Of a stretch of DNA of 53,610 bases, positions 17,901 through 27,637 are shown one piece after another. The notes below the pieces were generated by a model. The model made no database searches and had not been told where the DNA came from. It saw only the letters and a list, made by a program, of their open reading frames with translations. The DNA comes from Ignavibacteriales bacterium CG18_big_fil_WC_8_21_14_2_50_31_20 (GTDB lineage Bacteria; Bacteroidota; Ignavibacteria; Ignavibacteriales; Melioribacteraceae). The stretch's first letter is position 1; each line of letters begins with the position of its first letter. The position numbers and the translations under genes were made by a program. The stretch covers positions 50,252 through 103,861 of the forward strand of contig PCUD01000116.1 of assembly GCA_002786785.1 (NCBI GenBank), in the 5' to 3' direction.

Positions 17901-19448
17901 TTATCTACTAATTTTAAAACTAAGTGTTTTGTTAAAACCGTTTTGTGTATCATCAACGGTTAGTGAACCAGTTCCAGCCAAAGCAGAACTTGGAGCAGAT
18001 ATTTGTACATTTGAATTTTCTGGTGGATTAATTTCTGTAACAATTAGTGAAGGATTTGTTCCCCAACTATAAATTGGACTTTTAGTATCTCCAAAAGTTG
18101 ATAAATTAAGCTCAACTGGGTAGCCTCCTGCAATTAGTGTAAACACAGAATCTCCAAGTGGATTAGCAAATGTAGAATTAATATAAATACCTGGAATTGG
18201 GTCAAAAAATCCCGCACTGCTAAATGTTCCATCGGCAACAGAATATATTTGATTTCCAACAACTCTTAAATAAATTGAATGCTCATTATTTCCACGTTTA
18301 GGACTTGAGTATTCCATCCAATAAAAACTATTTGCATAAGTTTCTATTTCTTGCTGAATTTGCAAAAACACTTGATTTAATTCGCTTAATTCCGTTATTG
18401 TAAAAGCTCCTTGATTACCAATTTCTTTCAGAATTTCTGGTTCAATTTCAGAACCTAGACCAACAGTGTAAACCTTTTTTTTACCAATTGCATTTAATGC
18501 ATCGGATAAAGTTTTACTTCCTTGTGTATCATTTCCATCTGTGAATAATACAAGTGAACCTTGGATAATATTATCAGGAGTAATTATATCAGTCCAATGT
18601 GAAACTCCCTCAATTACAGAACCGTAAAGATTAGTGCTTGCAAATCCACTTCCAATATTATCTATTGCATTTTTTAATGCATTTTTATCTGTAGTAAAAT
18701 CCATAACTATTTCGGGGCTGCTCGAAAATTTATAAAGTGCCACTTGTTGCTGAGTAGTCATATTGTTAACAAAATTTTTCGCGGCATCTTTCAAAAGTTG
18801 TAAACTATTTGCATCATCACTAATACTTGTGCTATTATCAATCATTAAAACTGTTTTTAATAAATAAGGATTAGCCAACCGCTTTGTTATTGATAAATTT
18901 GACTCAAATATTGAAACAGTTTCGCCATCTTCAGAAATTTCAAAATCATTTATTGTTAAATAATCAATTCCTTTGTTTGAAATATCTGTTGCTTGAAACA
19001 TCATTTTTACAATATTTGGGGTAGCTGTAGTAACAGTGTGTGTAGTTAAAACATATCCAGGTGGAATTGTATAAATTTGGCTAGTTGTAAAATGCCAAAT
19101 TGGGCTACTCTTTTGTGTTCCATCGCTAAAGTTTGCAACTACATTCCAGTAGTAAACAGCATTTGTTCCACTAGCAATAACATCTGTAAATTTATCGGTT
19201 GTGTTGGATTTTATGATAGTAACTGGTGGAGTTACTTTGTCAAAATATATTGTGTAACTTGTTGCACCAGAACATTCCCAACTTAAACGTTGATAATTTT
19301 GAACGTTAATTGCTCCAGTTGAAGGTGTTGGTGAGTAAGGTATTGTTTTATCATTAGGTTTAATTGGATTAGTAATATTTTTATCCAACTTACAAGAACT
19401 GAATACAACACTTAATATTAATATAACCCACAAAATTTGTCGGTTCAT
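17901..19448 (-). CDS. VWA-domain lipoprotein with an Fn3-like domain
   Basis: 515-residue envelope protein. The N-terminus MNRQILWVILILSVVFSSC has a lipobox, so it should be lipid anchored. Residues 45-120 resemble a fibronectin III or Ig-like domain (ATSYTIYFDKVTPP, YYWNVVANFSDGTQKS). A von Willebrand factor A domain covers about 195-370, with an intact metal-site motif DNSTS in LMIDNSTSISDD and the later LFTDGNDTQG. The rest is beta-rich with no T9SS sorting tail. VWA domains bind partner proteins through a metal ion; the partner is unknown. It is the first gene of the run that leads through gatC to lptB. Confidence 0.85.
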   Translation of the reverse strand: MNRQILWVILILSVVFSSCKLDKNITNPIKPNDKTIPYSPTPSTGAINVQNYQRLSWECSGATSYTIYFDKVTPPVTIIKSNTTDKFTDVIASGTNAVYYWNVVANFSDGTQKSSPIWHFTTSQIYTIPPGYVLTTHTVTTATPNIVKMMFQATDISNKGIDYLTINDFEISEDGETVSIFESNLSITKRLANPYLLKTVLMIDNSTSISDDANSLQLLKDAAKNFVNNMTTQQQVALYKFSSSPEIVMDFTTDKNALKNAIDNIGSGFASTNLYGSVIEGVSHWTDIITPDNIIQGSLVLFTDGNDTQGSKTLSDALNAIGKKKVYTVGLGSEIEPEILKEIGNQGAFTITELSELNQVFLQIQQEIETYANSFYWMEYSSPKRGNNEHSIYLRVVGNQIYSVADGTFSSAGFFDPIPGIYINSTFANPLGDSVFTLIAGGYPVELNLSTFGDTKSPIYSWGTNPSLIVTEINPPENSNVQISAPSSALAGTGSLTVDDTQNGFNKTLSFKISR

Positions 19449-19570
19449 TTTTTACCTAATATTTCTAATTTTTGATACTGCAAAATTATTCAATTATTAG
19501 TCAATTATAAAGTAGAAACTGTAAAGACCGAATGAACTACGTCTTTATGCAACTTATTGGATACAAAAAA

Positions 19571-19590
19571 CCCACGAAATATTTCGTGGG
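19571..19590 (-). terminator. Terminator after the PorV-family gene
   Basis: A perfect 20-base palindrome with 10-base arms CCCACGAAAT and ATTTCGTGGG. On the minus strand a run of T follows it. It lies 12 bases past the stop of the PorV-family gene and separates that operon from the VWA lipoprotein gene. Confidence 0.85.
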
Positions 19591-19602
19591 CTTTTAGTTA
19601 AA

Positions 19603-20607
19603 TTAAAAATTAACCCCAACCGAAAAATGTTGAGCATCTTTTAATATTCCGAATTTTTGATAAGCATAATCAATAAATACTGCTAATTGAGGGGCAAAAT
19701 CATACTTTAATCCAAAACCGAGTGTAAGTCCTTCTTCCGAATTTTCTAAAAGGAGTGATTTGTAACCTCCACGAAGAGCAATCATGTTAAAGACTAAATA
19801 TTCTGCTCCAACATTTATTGATTCTTTATTATCACTTGGATGGAGAGCATCGACAGCTATAGTAAATTTATGGTTTTCCAAATCAATTATATCCATTCCA
19901 ACACCAATTTTAAATGTTAATGGAAGAGGCCATTTATCAGTATCTAATGTTGCAAGAATTTGGTCATTATTTCCATATTGCGATGGGTCAATATCATGTT
20001 GAACATTTAAGTCGCTACCAGTAATTTGCATATCGCCACCAAGATTTGTAATAGAAGCACCAATACGCAAACCGTAAACATCCGAATGGAATAAAACTCC
20101 AAGATCAACTGCATAAGTTGAAGCAGAGCTATTCCAAATATTTTGAGAAATATATTTTACAGTTCCACCAATTGAAAACCTATCAGTAAGGTTTTTGGAA
20201 TAAGTTACTGCAATTGCTAAATCATTTGCAGTAAAAGTTCCGCCAGTTCCTTCTGATTCAGCTAAAGTTGTAATTTCCATATCACCATAATCAAGATTTG
20301 TAACAGAAACACCAATAACCCCAGCGTCTCCCATATTTACAACAGCACCTGCCCAATTATAGGCAATATCTGCGAACCATTTAGAATGTGTAAAAAGTGC
20401 ACCGCTTTTATTCATTCTTGCAGCGCCAGCAGGATTCCAGTAAAGAGAACTTACGTCGTTAGCGGTGGCAACAAATGCACCACCCATAGCAATAGCACGA
20501 GGCCCAATGCCAATATTTAGGAACGGTGCAGCAGTTGAGCCAGTTTTAGATTGCCCAAACAAACTCACCGATAAAGTCATCAATATGATTAATATATTTT
20601 TTTTCAT
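19603..20607 (-). CDS. PorV/PorQ-family outer membrane protein
   Basis: 334-residue outer membrane beta-barrel protein with a signal peptide (MKKNILIILMTLSVSLFGQ). It carries the family block FLNIGIGPRAIAMGGAFVATANDVSSLYWNPAGAARM in residues 28-64. PorV is the T9SS shuttle protein that hands cargo to the attachment complex; close relatives of uncertain role share the motif. It follows a large T9SS-type protein and a TonB receptor in one operon, which supports a role in exporting or anchoring that protein. The final residue is Phe, as in many barrel proteins. Confidence 0.83.
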   Translation of the reverse strand: MKKNILIILMTLSVSLFGQSKTGSTAAPFLNIGIGPRAIAMGGAFVATANDVSSLYWNPAGAARMNKSGALFTHSKWFADIAYNWAGAVVNMGDAGVIGVSVTNLDYGDMEITTLAESEGTGGTFTANDLAIAVTYSKNLTDRFSIGGTVKYISQNIWNSSASTYAVDLGVLFHSDVYGLRIGASITNLGGDMQITGSDLNVQHDIDPSQYGNNDQILATLDTDKWPLPLTFKIGVGMDIIDLENHKFTIAVDALHPSDNKESINVGAEYLVFNMIALRGGYKSLLLENSEEGLTLGFGLKYDFAPQLAVFIDYAYQKFGILKDAQHFSVGVNF

Positions 20608-20619
20608 TATTTCACTCCG

Positions 20620-23600
20620 TTACTTTAACAAGGCAAATTTGCCAATTTTTGTTTCACCATTTTGTGTCTCAACTACAAAAATATAAACGCCATAAGCAGC
20701 ATCTAAATTTTCATCTGTTCGCAAATTCCAATAAACATCGCCTATAAACATATTATCTTGCTGAAGAGCTTTAATTTTATCTCCACGAACAGTAAAAATT
20801 GAAATTTTAGAACCAGGAGGAACTCGAGTAAATCTAATTTCTCGTTCTCCCCGTCCACTTGTTTGGCTACTTAATAATGCAGATTCACCACTATGAGTAA
20901 CAACATAAGGATTTGGAACCACTTTGATTAAATCAAGATTCATTGTTTTTCCAGTTTCATCCATTTGTGGACCTTTTACAGCAAACGTTACCACATCGGC
21001 ACTACTAAATGGTTTTGTGGTTGTGATGATTAATTTACCTGCTGTTTCTAAAGGAATTTTTGGCTCTAAATAATTTATATTTATCCTCCAAGTTCTAACA
21101 TACTTTCCTAAAACATTTTCTTTAAACCATAGACTGTATGTTGTTGTTATTGTCCCTGTTTTCAAATAAACAAAATCAATTTCCTTTCCAGTAGTTTTAT
21201 TAAATACTTTCAAATGAGTTTCAGCTGCTGGAATTATTGTCTTAAATGGTGGTAATTTTTTACCAATAGTATCAGCAACGGACATGTTAACAAATGTAGA
21301 ATCGAAAAATTGAATTTCATAATCGTTTGGAATATTTATCCCATTATCAGCAGGTTTATCTGCATTAGTAAATATTTGGAAAGAATAATTTACAGTTTTT
21401 AGATTATTTAAATCGACAAATCCAGAAAGTGAAGTATCTTCTTTAATTACCCAATCGTTATAAATTTGTAATCTAAAACCATGAATAATTTTTGTATTTC
21501 CGGTAAAAATATTGTCTTTATTAATTAAAGTATCATAAGCTGCGGTGTAATAATCAGTATTAACGGCAACTAATTTTCCATTTACTACTACTGTGTCGGT
21601 TCCTGTTGGAACAATAATTGAGTCGCCAGGATTAACAATAGAAGTATTATTTGTTAAAGGAAAATAGACAGTATCTGGAGTTTGTAAATCGATTAGAGAA
21701 TAATTTTCGGTATAACCTTGGAGAGCTGTATCTCTAAAAGTTAATTGATATGAAAAATTATTATTAATTTTTTCGTCATCTATTATTTCAACTTCAATAT
21801 CGCCAGTAGCTTTATAAGTATCGTTTTTTTCAAAACTTAATAAATTGGCTTTTTCATAACCAGTAGGTCTTCTGCCAGGAGTAATAAAACCTGTATTATC
21901 ATCAGTAAGAATATTACCAGTAGCTTCTCTAAAAATAAATTTTGAATTTTCAGACGGAAATATTGCCAATTCTGCATCCCCGGCATCATATGCACAAACT
22001 GCATAATAATATGTAATTCCAGGAGTTACGGTAGAATCAATAAATCTGTTTACAACACCTGTGTTATCTCCTAAGAAGTATGTAGTACCACCTATTTGCT
22101 CTAACATTGACTCAGTTGGATAATAGAACCCACTAATAGAATCTGCAATATCGTACTGAACAATTGGTTTATCAAAAGCTAGTACTCCAAATGCGTTAGT
22201 AATTGTTCGAGCATCCCTGAAGCCAGCATCAGTTGTACGATAAATTTTATATCCTTGGAAATCTAATTTTTTTGTTATAAAATCCTTAGAGCGTTCAGTT
22301 GGACCGTTATCCCAGTAAATAACAACTTTACCATCATCCTGTGTAATAGTAATTTTTGGTTTACGAGGAGGTTGTGGAAATTTATATCCAGAATTGTAAA
22401 TCTGTTGAACAATTTGTTGATTGCTTTGAATATCTTTTAAATCTTCACCAAACAAAAGAGCTTCTGAAAATCGTTCAATTTTTTTAGACAATAATGGGAA
22501 GAAGCCAGATGCATATATAAAATCTCCATCTTGAGGAATTGGGGGTATAACATCAAAACGACCAGGAGTCATTCTTATCCACAAAAGTGAGTCGTTGGAC
22601 ATATCGGGAGAAGAGGCTTGAGCAAAGAAGTTAAAAGCTGTTAAACCAATTTGATCAGATTCATCAGGGTCAGTTCTTCCAAAGTTTGGTTCGCCTTGTG
22701 TTGGAACTCCATCTCCTTCCCCAAGGTCTTTTCCTGGATAATTATCATCGTCAGGACCTAAACCATCTTGTCCAAGGTCATCAGAAGTAACATCCCAGTC
22801 GCCATCTTCATCAATATCGTTATCGCGTTTTTCATCAATAAGTAAATCATTAAGACCTTCACCTGTAAAGTAATTTATATATTTAACAGGTTCTTGTCCC
22901 TTAATAGTTCTTGAAGTAATATGAATAGCTTCGTTTTCATCAATTAAGCCATCCAAATCATTATCAATTCCATCAGAGGCAGTGGGGTCTGGAATAGATA
23001 CACCATTAACAACACTTCCAATATGCCCTTCTCTTAAAGAGACACCACTATTAACAACAATCATTTCGCCAAGAGAATACACTGTATCGGGCAAACTGCT
23101 TAAAGTATACTTAGTTCTTTCATAGGTTATTTTATCAATTAAAATAACTACATCGCCAGCGGCATAAGTTTTAGCAAGAAAATCTGGAACACCAAAACGA
23201 GGAGAAGAAAGATCTTCAGAATCACCATCATTATCAATTCCATCAAAAGGATTACCTGGAGATTCTAAATAAGCATACCCAACATAACCTACTTTTTGTC
23301 CCTTGTTACCAATACCATCACTATCCCAAGAATATGTGATTGATTTTTCAACATTAAATGACCCAAGATCATCACCACTATCGCCATCACCACCAGCAAG
23401 AGTTCCAACAACAGTTCCAAAATCAGCACGTCGATAGTTTGCAGTTCCATCGTTATGAATATCCATTAACCAAAAAACTACATCTTCTGCTAAGAAACTT
23501 GACCATTGGAAACCACGTTGCGTATATTGCAAACCCATCCCATGTCGTGATAAATCTTTATTATCGGGAATCCAAAGAGTGGCTTCGTCTGAAGAGTTTA

Positions 23601-24192
23601 CCCCGTTAAACTCGTCGTCCATTTGGTCATCAGCAACAAAAAAGCTTTCTTGATCAGCTTGAGCAATTCCCCGCCCAAAATATCCCCACCATTCTGTATT
23701 ACCATCTTTATCTACATAATCAACAACATCCGGGAAACCACCAGGATCTGTCCATCCACCAATTGGCCATGAATTTTGCAAATGACTCATTGCAACAGAT
23801 TCACCATTAGGATTAATGAAACCAGGAATTGGGTTAAACCCCCAAAAATACCCTTGCGTTGGATGTCTTTCGTCACCTTGATTAGTTCGTGGACCACGAG
23901 AAATTGCAACAGATTGAAGTGTTATATTATTAGTATTTGTAAACTCAACACCAATTAATGGAGTAACATCACCAATATAATTTTCGCCAGAACCAAGGGG
24001 CCACTCGCCTCTAATATCAATTCCTTGTCGAAAACCAGTAATTGCTCCATCGTTATAAAAAGAAATTCCAACTCTGTTTCCAGTATGAAATCCTATCTTT
24101 AATAAAGTAGCATCTCCTCTGCCTTGTGCAGTAATTTGCAAAGAAAGTAGAAAAGAAATCACTATAAATATCTTTAATGTTTTTATCATCAT
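20620..24192 (-). CDS. Large secreted protein with calcium-type repeats and T9SS-like sorting tail
   Basis: 1190 residues with a signal peptide (MMIKTLKIFIVISFLLSLQITAQ). Several Asp-rich loops, about residues 315-500, resemble thrombospondin type 3 or dockerin calcium sites: DGIDNDGDSEDLS, DGIDNDLDGLIDENEA and DNDIDEDGDWDV. Fn3-like segments follow (about 620-740). The last 90 residues contain KVVPNPYVV, SKISIFTVRGDKIKALQQ and AYGVYIFVVETQNGETKIGKFALLK, a T9SS type A sorting pattern. The protein is therefore probably exported to the cell surface. It lies between a TonB receptor and a PorV-family gene, with 12-18 base gaps. Its target is unknown. Confidence 0.82.
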   Translation of the reverse strand: MMIKTLKIFIVISFLLSLQITAQGRGDATLLKIGFHTGNRVGISFYNDGAITGFRQGIDIRGEWPLGSGENYIGDVTPLIGVEFTNTNNITLQSVAISRGPRTNQGDERHPTQGYFWGFNPIPGFINPNGESVAMSHLQNSWPIGGWTDPGGFPDVVDYVDKDGNTEWWGYFGRGIAQADQESFFVADDQMDDEFNGVNSSDEATLWIPDNKDLSRHGMGLQYTQRGFQWSSFLAEDVVFWLMDIHNDGTANYRRADFGTVVGTLAGGDGDSGDDLGSFNVEKSITYSWDSDGIGNKGQKVGYVGYAYLESPGNPFDGIDNDGDSEDLSSPRFGVPDFLAKTYAAGDVVILIDKITYERTKYTLSSLPDTVYSLGEMIVVNSGVSLREGHIGSVVNGVSIPDPTASDGIDNDLDGLIDENEAIHITSRTIKGQEPVKYINYFTGEGLNDLLIDEKRDNDIDEDGDWDVTSDDLGQDGLGPDDDNYPGKDLGEGDGVPTQGEPNFGRTDPDESDQIGLTAFNFFAQASSPDMSNDSLLWIRMTPGRFDVIPPIPQDGDFIYASGFFPLLSKKIERFSEALLFGEDLKDIQSNQQIVQQIYNSGYKFPQPPRKPKITITQDDGKVVIYWDNGPTERSKDFITKKLDFQGYKIYRTTDAGFRDARTITNAFGVLAFDKPIVQYDIADSISGFYYPTESMLEQIGGTTYFLGDNTGVVNRFIDSTVTPGITYYYAVCAYDAGDAELAIFPSENSKFIFREATGNILTDDNTGFITPGRRPTGYEKANLLSFEKNDTYKATGDIEVEIIDDEKINNNFSYQLTFRDTALQGYTENYSLIDLQTPDTVYFPLTNNTSIVNPGDSIIVPTGTDTVVVNGKLVAVNTDYYTAAYDTLINKDNIFTGNTKIIHGFRLQIYNDWVIKEDTSLSGFVDLNNLKTVNYSFQIFTNADKPADNGINIPNDYEIQFFDSTFVNMSVADTIGKKLPPFKTIIPAAETHLKVFNKTTGKEIDFVYLKTGTITTTYSLWFKENVLGKYVRTWRININYLEPKIPLETAGKLIITTTKPFSSADVVTFAVKGPQMDETGKTMNLDLIKVVPNPYVVTHSGESALLSSQTSGRGEREIRFTRVPPGSKISIFTVRGDKIKALQQDNMFIGDVYWNLRTDENLDAAYGVYIFVVETQNGETKIGKFALLK

Positions 24193-24210
24193 TTTTATAC
24201 CCGAAAATTT

Positions 24211-27108
24211 TTAAAAGTTATAAGATAAACCAACTTCAACCCTTCTTGGCTGAGAAAAGTTATTTGGATTCATAAAAATTTCATCTAACGTGTTGTAATA
24301 AGTATTAGGGTTTATTCTATCTGCTTCAGTTCTGGAAATTGTATAGTAAGGATCACCAGTATCAGTATAAACTCCTGTTGGATTATCCCAATCAAGTAAA
24401 TTCATTACACGAGCAAAAATTGAAATGTATGTTGTGCCAAGTGGAAAATCCTTATAAATTCTTAAATCAACATTAAAATTAGTTGGTTTAACTGTGCTAT
24501 TTCTTGGATAAGCATTTTGTGTAACACGAGTAAATTTGTTTACAGCAGGAGTATATGGTTGTCCAGTAAAGAAATTTGAAATAATTGAAAAACCCCAATT
24601 ACGAGATTGTGAATAAGCAATGGAAACATTTACAGTGTGGGTTTGATTCCAATCTAAAGGAGCAATAATTGTTTCTGGCAACGCACCTCCAAGAACGGCA
24701 TTACGTGCATCTGCTGGGTTGGAAGCATTACCCTTTGTTTCCGAAAAAGTATAGTCTAAATTAAGAGCTAAACCATCACTAATTCTTTGAGAATATTTTA
24801 ATACAAATCCTTTTGAAAAGCCAAAATCGGAGTTGGCATAGCGACTATAACTTTGAGCTCCGCCAAATACAAGTACTTCATCGGATTGTGTACCAGTTAA
24901 ATCTCTAAAATCTTCAAAGAAAACAGTTACATCAACCGCTGAAAATTCTCCAATTTGCTGTTGAAGACCAATTTCACCTTTTACTGTACTTTGTGGTTTT
25001 AAATCAGCATTACCAAATAGTGCTGAGTTACCAGAGCCAACACCAAGTTCAAATTCTGGATTTGAATACAGATACTCATATCTTGGTAATTGGAAAAAAT
25101 GTCCATAAGAAAAATGAATAACACCCTGATCGGTAATTGGAAATGCAATACCAATACGTGGAGATATTTGAGTTTTAATAGATGCATCTTTATACCAATA
25201 AGCTAATCTATCTTCATCCGATTTAGCTTCTTCACCACCATCTTGAACACCATTACCATTAGCATCATTAAATTTGTTATTTGGTCTTAAAGGATTTTTA
25301 TAATTTGGATCAGTTGGATCAGCAAGTACAACGCCATCAGGATTAAACATGTCAAATCTTAAACCTGCATTAATTATCATATTGAATGCTTCAACTTTTA
25401 CTTGAGCATAACTTGCAAATTCAACTGGTTTGTGTAGATATTCGTTATTATCAACTGATTCTAGAGGAGGAATTTGAACATTATAGGGATTTGTTTTCTG
25501 TCCGTTTTCATCTAACATATCAACAAGGTTTATATCGTGATAATATAATTCTTGTCTCTTGTATTCAGTACCAACTTGCAAATTAATTTCTTGAGTTAAC
25601 TGCGAAACCCAATCGAACTTACCAAGAAAAGCTTTTGTGCTTCTTTCAAATCTACTTTTATCAGTACCACCAACCGCATAACTATATGCAGGTGTTTGAT
25701 GAATAGTATTATCAACATATTGTGTGTAGCTTCCACCATTAACTAATAACATTAAGTCAACCCAATCGTTATCTCCAAATTCATAAGGATTATTAGGATC
25801 AGTTGTGTAAATGTTTTCATACAAATAATGATGATATTCCTTAGTATAGTAGCTAGCATTTAAAGTATAAAAACTGCTATTAGATATAGCATGGTTTAAA
25901 CTAAGAATATGAGAATAAGAATTTTGGAATCGTTGTAAATTATTATCTGGAGTTAATTTTGCTCCACCACTATAATTTTGATATTCTTGTTCATCACCAA
26001 TAAAATTGTAGCTAATTTTCATTCCATCAGCTAATCTATATGTAAGTTTTCCTTGTCCAAAATATTTTTTGAATGGATTAAGGGAAACATATTTATCTGT
26101 TATTGTTGATTCTAAAGGGTATCCATATTTATTAAAAAACAAATAATTTGAACCAGCAGAATTTGGTGCTTCTACTGCCCTATCCGTTACAGAAAATTGG
26201 TCTCTACCATATAAATAACCCAAGTTTTGGTAATATCTCACATTAGCATAAAAGAAAAGCTTATCCTTTATTATTGGACCACTTAAACTAGCTTCAATAT
26301 TGGCAACAGTAAAAGGTGATATTTCATCAATATTCCAAAATACATCTGTTCTGTTTGAAATATAATCACCACTATATGCCTGTATGTTGCCACTATATTT
26401 ATTTGAACCATCTTTTGTAACTAAGTTGATAACACCAGATAGTGCTTGTCCATATTCTGCGTTAAATGCACCACTTATTATTTGCATTTCCTTAATAGCA
26501 TTCTGGTTAACTTCAACAACACTGCTTCCATCGTAAGAATCGGTAACAGGAACACCATCAATTTGATAAGCAACTTGTCCACTACGACCACCTCTAACAT
26601 GAATTCCACCGCCTTGAGAAATAACAATACCCGCTTGGAGTGATAAAATATCGCCCAAATCAGTTACTGGCAATTCCTTAATAAGTTCGTCGCCAACAAC
26701 AGAAGTAGAGGCGGTTAAATCCTTTTGAACTAAAGGTTTTGAAGCAACAACAACAACATCTTCACTCAACGAAATTGAAGTTTCGGTAATTGTTATATCA
26801 AGCTGTGTTGTTTGGTCAATTGAAACTCGAACGTTTTTAATTATGGTTGAGTTGTATCCAATTGCAGATGCCTTTATTGTATAAGTACCTGGAGGAACGT
26901 TAATAATTGAAAAATATCCATCAATATCAGATGCAGCTCCATAGTTTGTCCCCATTATAATCAGGTTTACAAACGGAAGGCCTTCACTTTTAGCATCAAT
27001 AACTCTACCAGCAATCTTACCAGTTGTGGCAAACTCATAATCAAGGGCAAAGTTTAGCGAAGAAATTGTTAAAAAAAAGAGAATTAGAACAAATAAATTT
27101 TTCCTCAT
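24211..27108 (-). CDS. TonB-dependent receptor with CarboxypepD_reg domain
   Basis: 965-residue outer membrane receptor. A signal peptide (MRKNLFVLILFFLTISSLNFA) is followed by a CarboxypepD_reg domain (TTGKIAGRVIDAKSEGLPFV through NVPPGTYTIKASAIGY), a plug domain (LPVTDLGDILSLQAGIV, GGGIHVRGGRSGQVAYQIDG) and a 22-strand-type barrel ending in VGLSYNF. The start is ATG 27108, which has the strong SD GGGAGGT 3 bases upstream. The longer frame to 27156 would put 16 extra residues before the signal. The gene heads an operon with the secreted 1190-residue protein and the PorV-family gene. The ligand is not evident. Confidence 0.93.
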   Translation of the reverse strand: MRKNLFVLILFFLTISSLNFALDYEFATTGKIAGRVIDAKSEGLPFVNLIIMGTNYGAASDIDGYFSIINVPPGTYTIKASAIGYNSTIIKNVRVSIDQTTQLDITITETSISLSEDVVVVASKPLVQKDLTASTSVVGDELIKELPVTDLGDILSLQAGIVISQGGGIHVRGGRSGQVAYQIDGVPVTDSYDGSSVVEVNQNAIKEMQIISGAFNAEYGQALSGVINLVTKDGSNKYSGNIQAYSGDYISNRTDVFWNIDEISPFTVANIEASLSGPIIKDKLFFYANVRYYQNLGYLYGRDQFSVTDRAVEAPNSAGSNYLFFNKYGYPLESTITDKYVSLNPFKKYFGQGKLTYRLADGMKISYNFIGDEQEYQNYSGGAKLTPDNNLQRFQNSYSHILSLNHAISNSSFYTLNASYYTKEYHHYLYENIYTTDPNNPYEFGDNDWVDLMLLVNGGSYTQYVDNTIHQTPAYSYAVGGTDKSRFERSTKAFLGKFDWVSQLTQEINLQVGTEYKRQELYYHDINLVDMLDENGQKTNPYNVQIPPLESVDNNEYLHKPVEFASYAQVKVEAFNMIINAGLRFDMFNPDGVVLADPTDPNYKNPLRPNNKFNDANGNGVQDGGEEAKSDEDRLAYWYKDASIKTQISPRIGIAFPITDQGVIHFSYGHFFQLPRYEYLYSNPEFELGVGSGNSALFGNADLKPQSTVKGEIGLQQQIGEFSAVDVTVFFEDFRDLTGTQSDEVLVFGGAQSYSRYANSDFGFSKGFVLKYSQRISDGLALNLDYTFSETKGNASNPADARNAVLGGALPETIIAPLDWNQTHTVNVSIAYSQSRNWGFSIISNFFTGQPYTPAVNKFTRVTQNAYPRNSTVKPTNFNVDLRIYKDFPLGTTYISIFARVMNLLDWDNPTGVYTDTGDPYYTISRTEADRINPNTYYNTLDEIFMNPNNFSQPRRVEVGLSYNF

Positions 27109-27637
27109 AGTACCTCCCAATAACAAAAAGGAATAATTTTTAAAAAGTTTATGCAAGTTATGAAATGATTAATAAAAATAAAATTGATATTTACTTCTAG
27201 TTATAAATTGCTTCAATTATTTTCTCATTTTTTACATTTGTCTAAAATAAAAATATGCAAAATAAAATCCCGCAATTTCCATCTCTCGAAGTATTGTTTT
27301 TGGAATAATATCGCTTTTTCATTATAAGATTGAGGAATTTTTCTCATTTTAAATCTGGATGCTACTTATAAACCCAATCATAATTTCCATTATTTTATTT
27401 TTAAATTATGTAATTCATATCTGTATTGTCATCAGTATCATTTTTGAAATATAAATGTGGAATTTAAGCCTTTTTATGGCAACTAATATAATTTTTATCT
27501 ATTTGTTTTAATATAAAATGATGCTTAGAACAAATTTGTGTTGATTGTTAACAAAAAAATCATATTAGATTAGTCAGCCTTTTTATACTAAAAAGACTGA
27601 CTAATCTTAATCATAATTGAGAAGTTGTGTTTGCAAA
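27109..27637. other. 529-base non-coding stretch
   Basis: Very AT-rich space between the DUF4857-like gene and the TonB receptor gene, both on the minus strand. Its right end holds the terminator at 27567-27607 and its left end the SD of the receptor. The promoter of the receptor operon should lie here, but I see no convincing -35/-10 pair. No ORF, riboswitch or tRNA was recognised. Confidence 0.6.
27567..27607 (-). terminator. Terminator after the ABC/4Fe-4S operon
   Basis: AGATTAGTCAG (27567-27577) pairs with CTGACTAATCT (27597-27607). After one mismatch the stem continues with CTTTTTA and TAAAAAG around a 3-base loop. On the minus strand it is followed by a T-rich stretch. It lies 30 bases after the stop of the DUF4857-like gene. 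Confidence 0.8.

Noticed and set aside
19521-19547. TAAAGAC/GTCTTTA inverted repeat upstream of the VWA lipoprotein gene
   Set aside because: Seven base pairs with a 13-base loop and no T-tract; too weak to call a terminator or operator.
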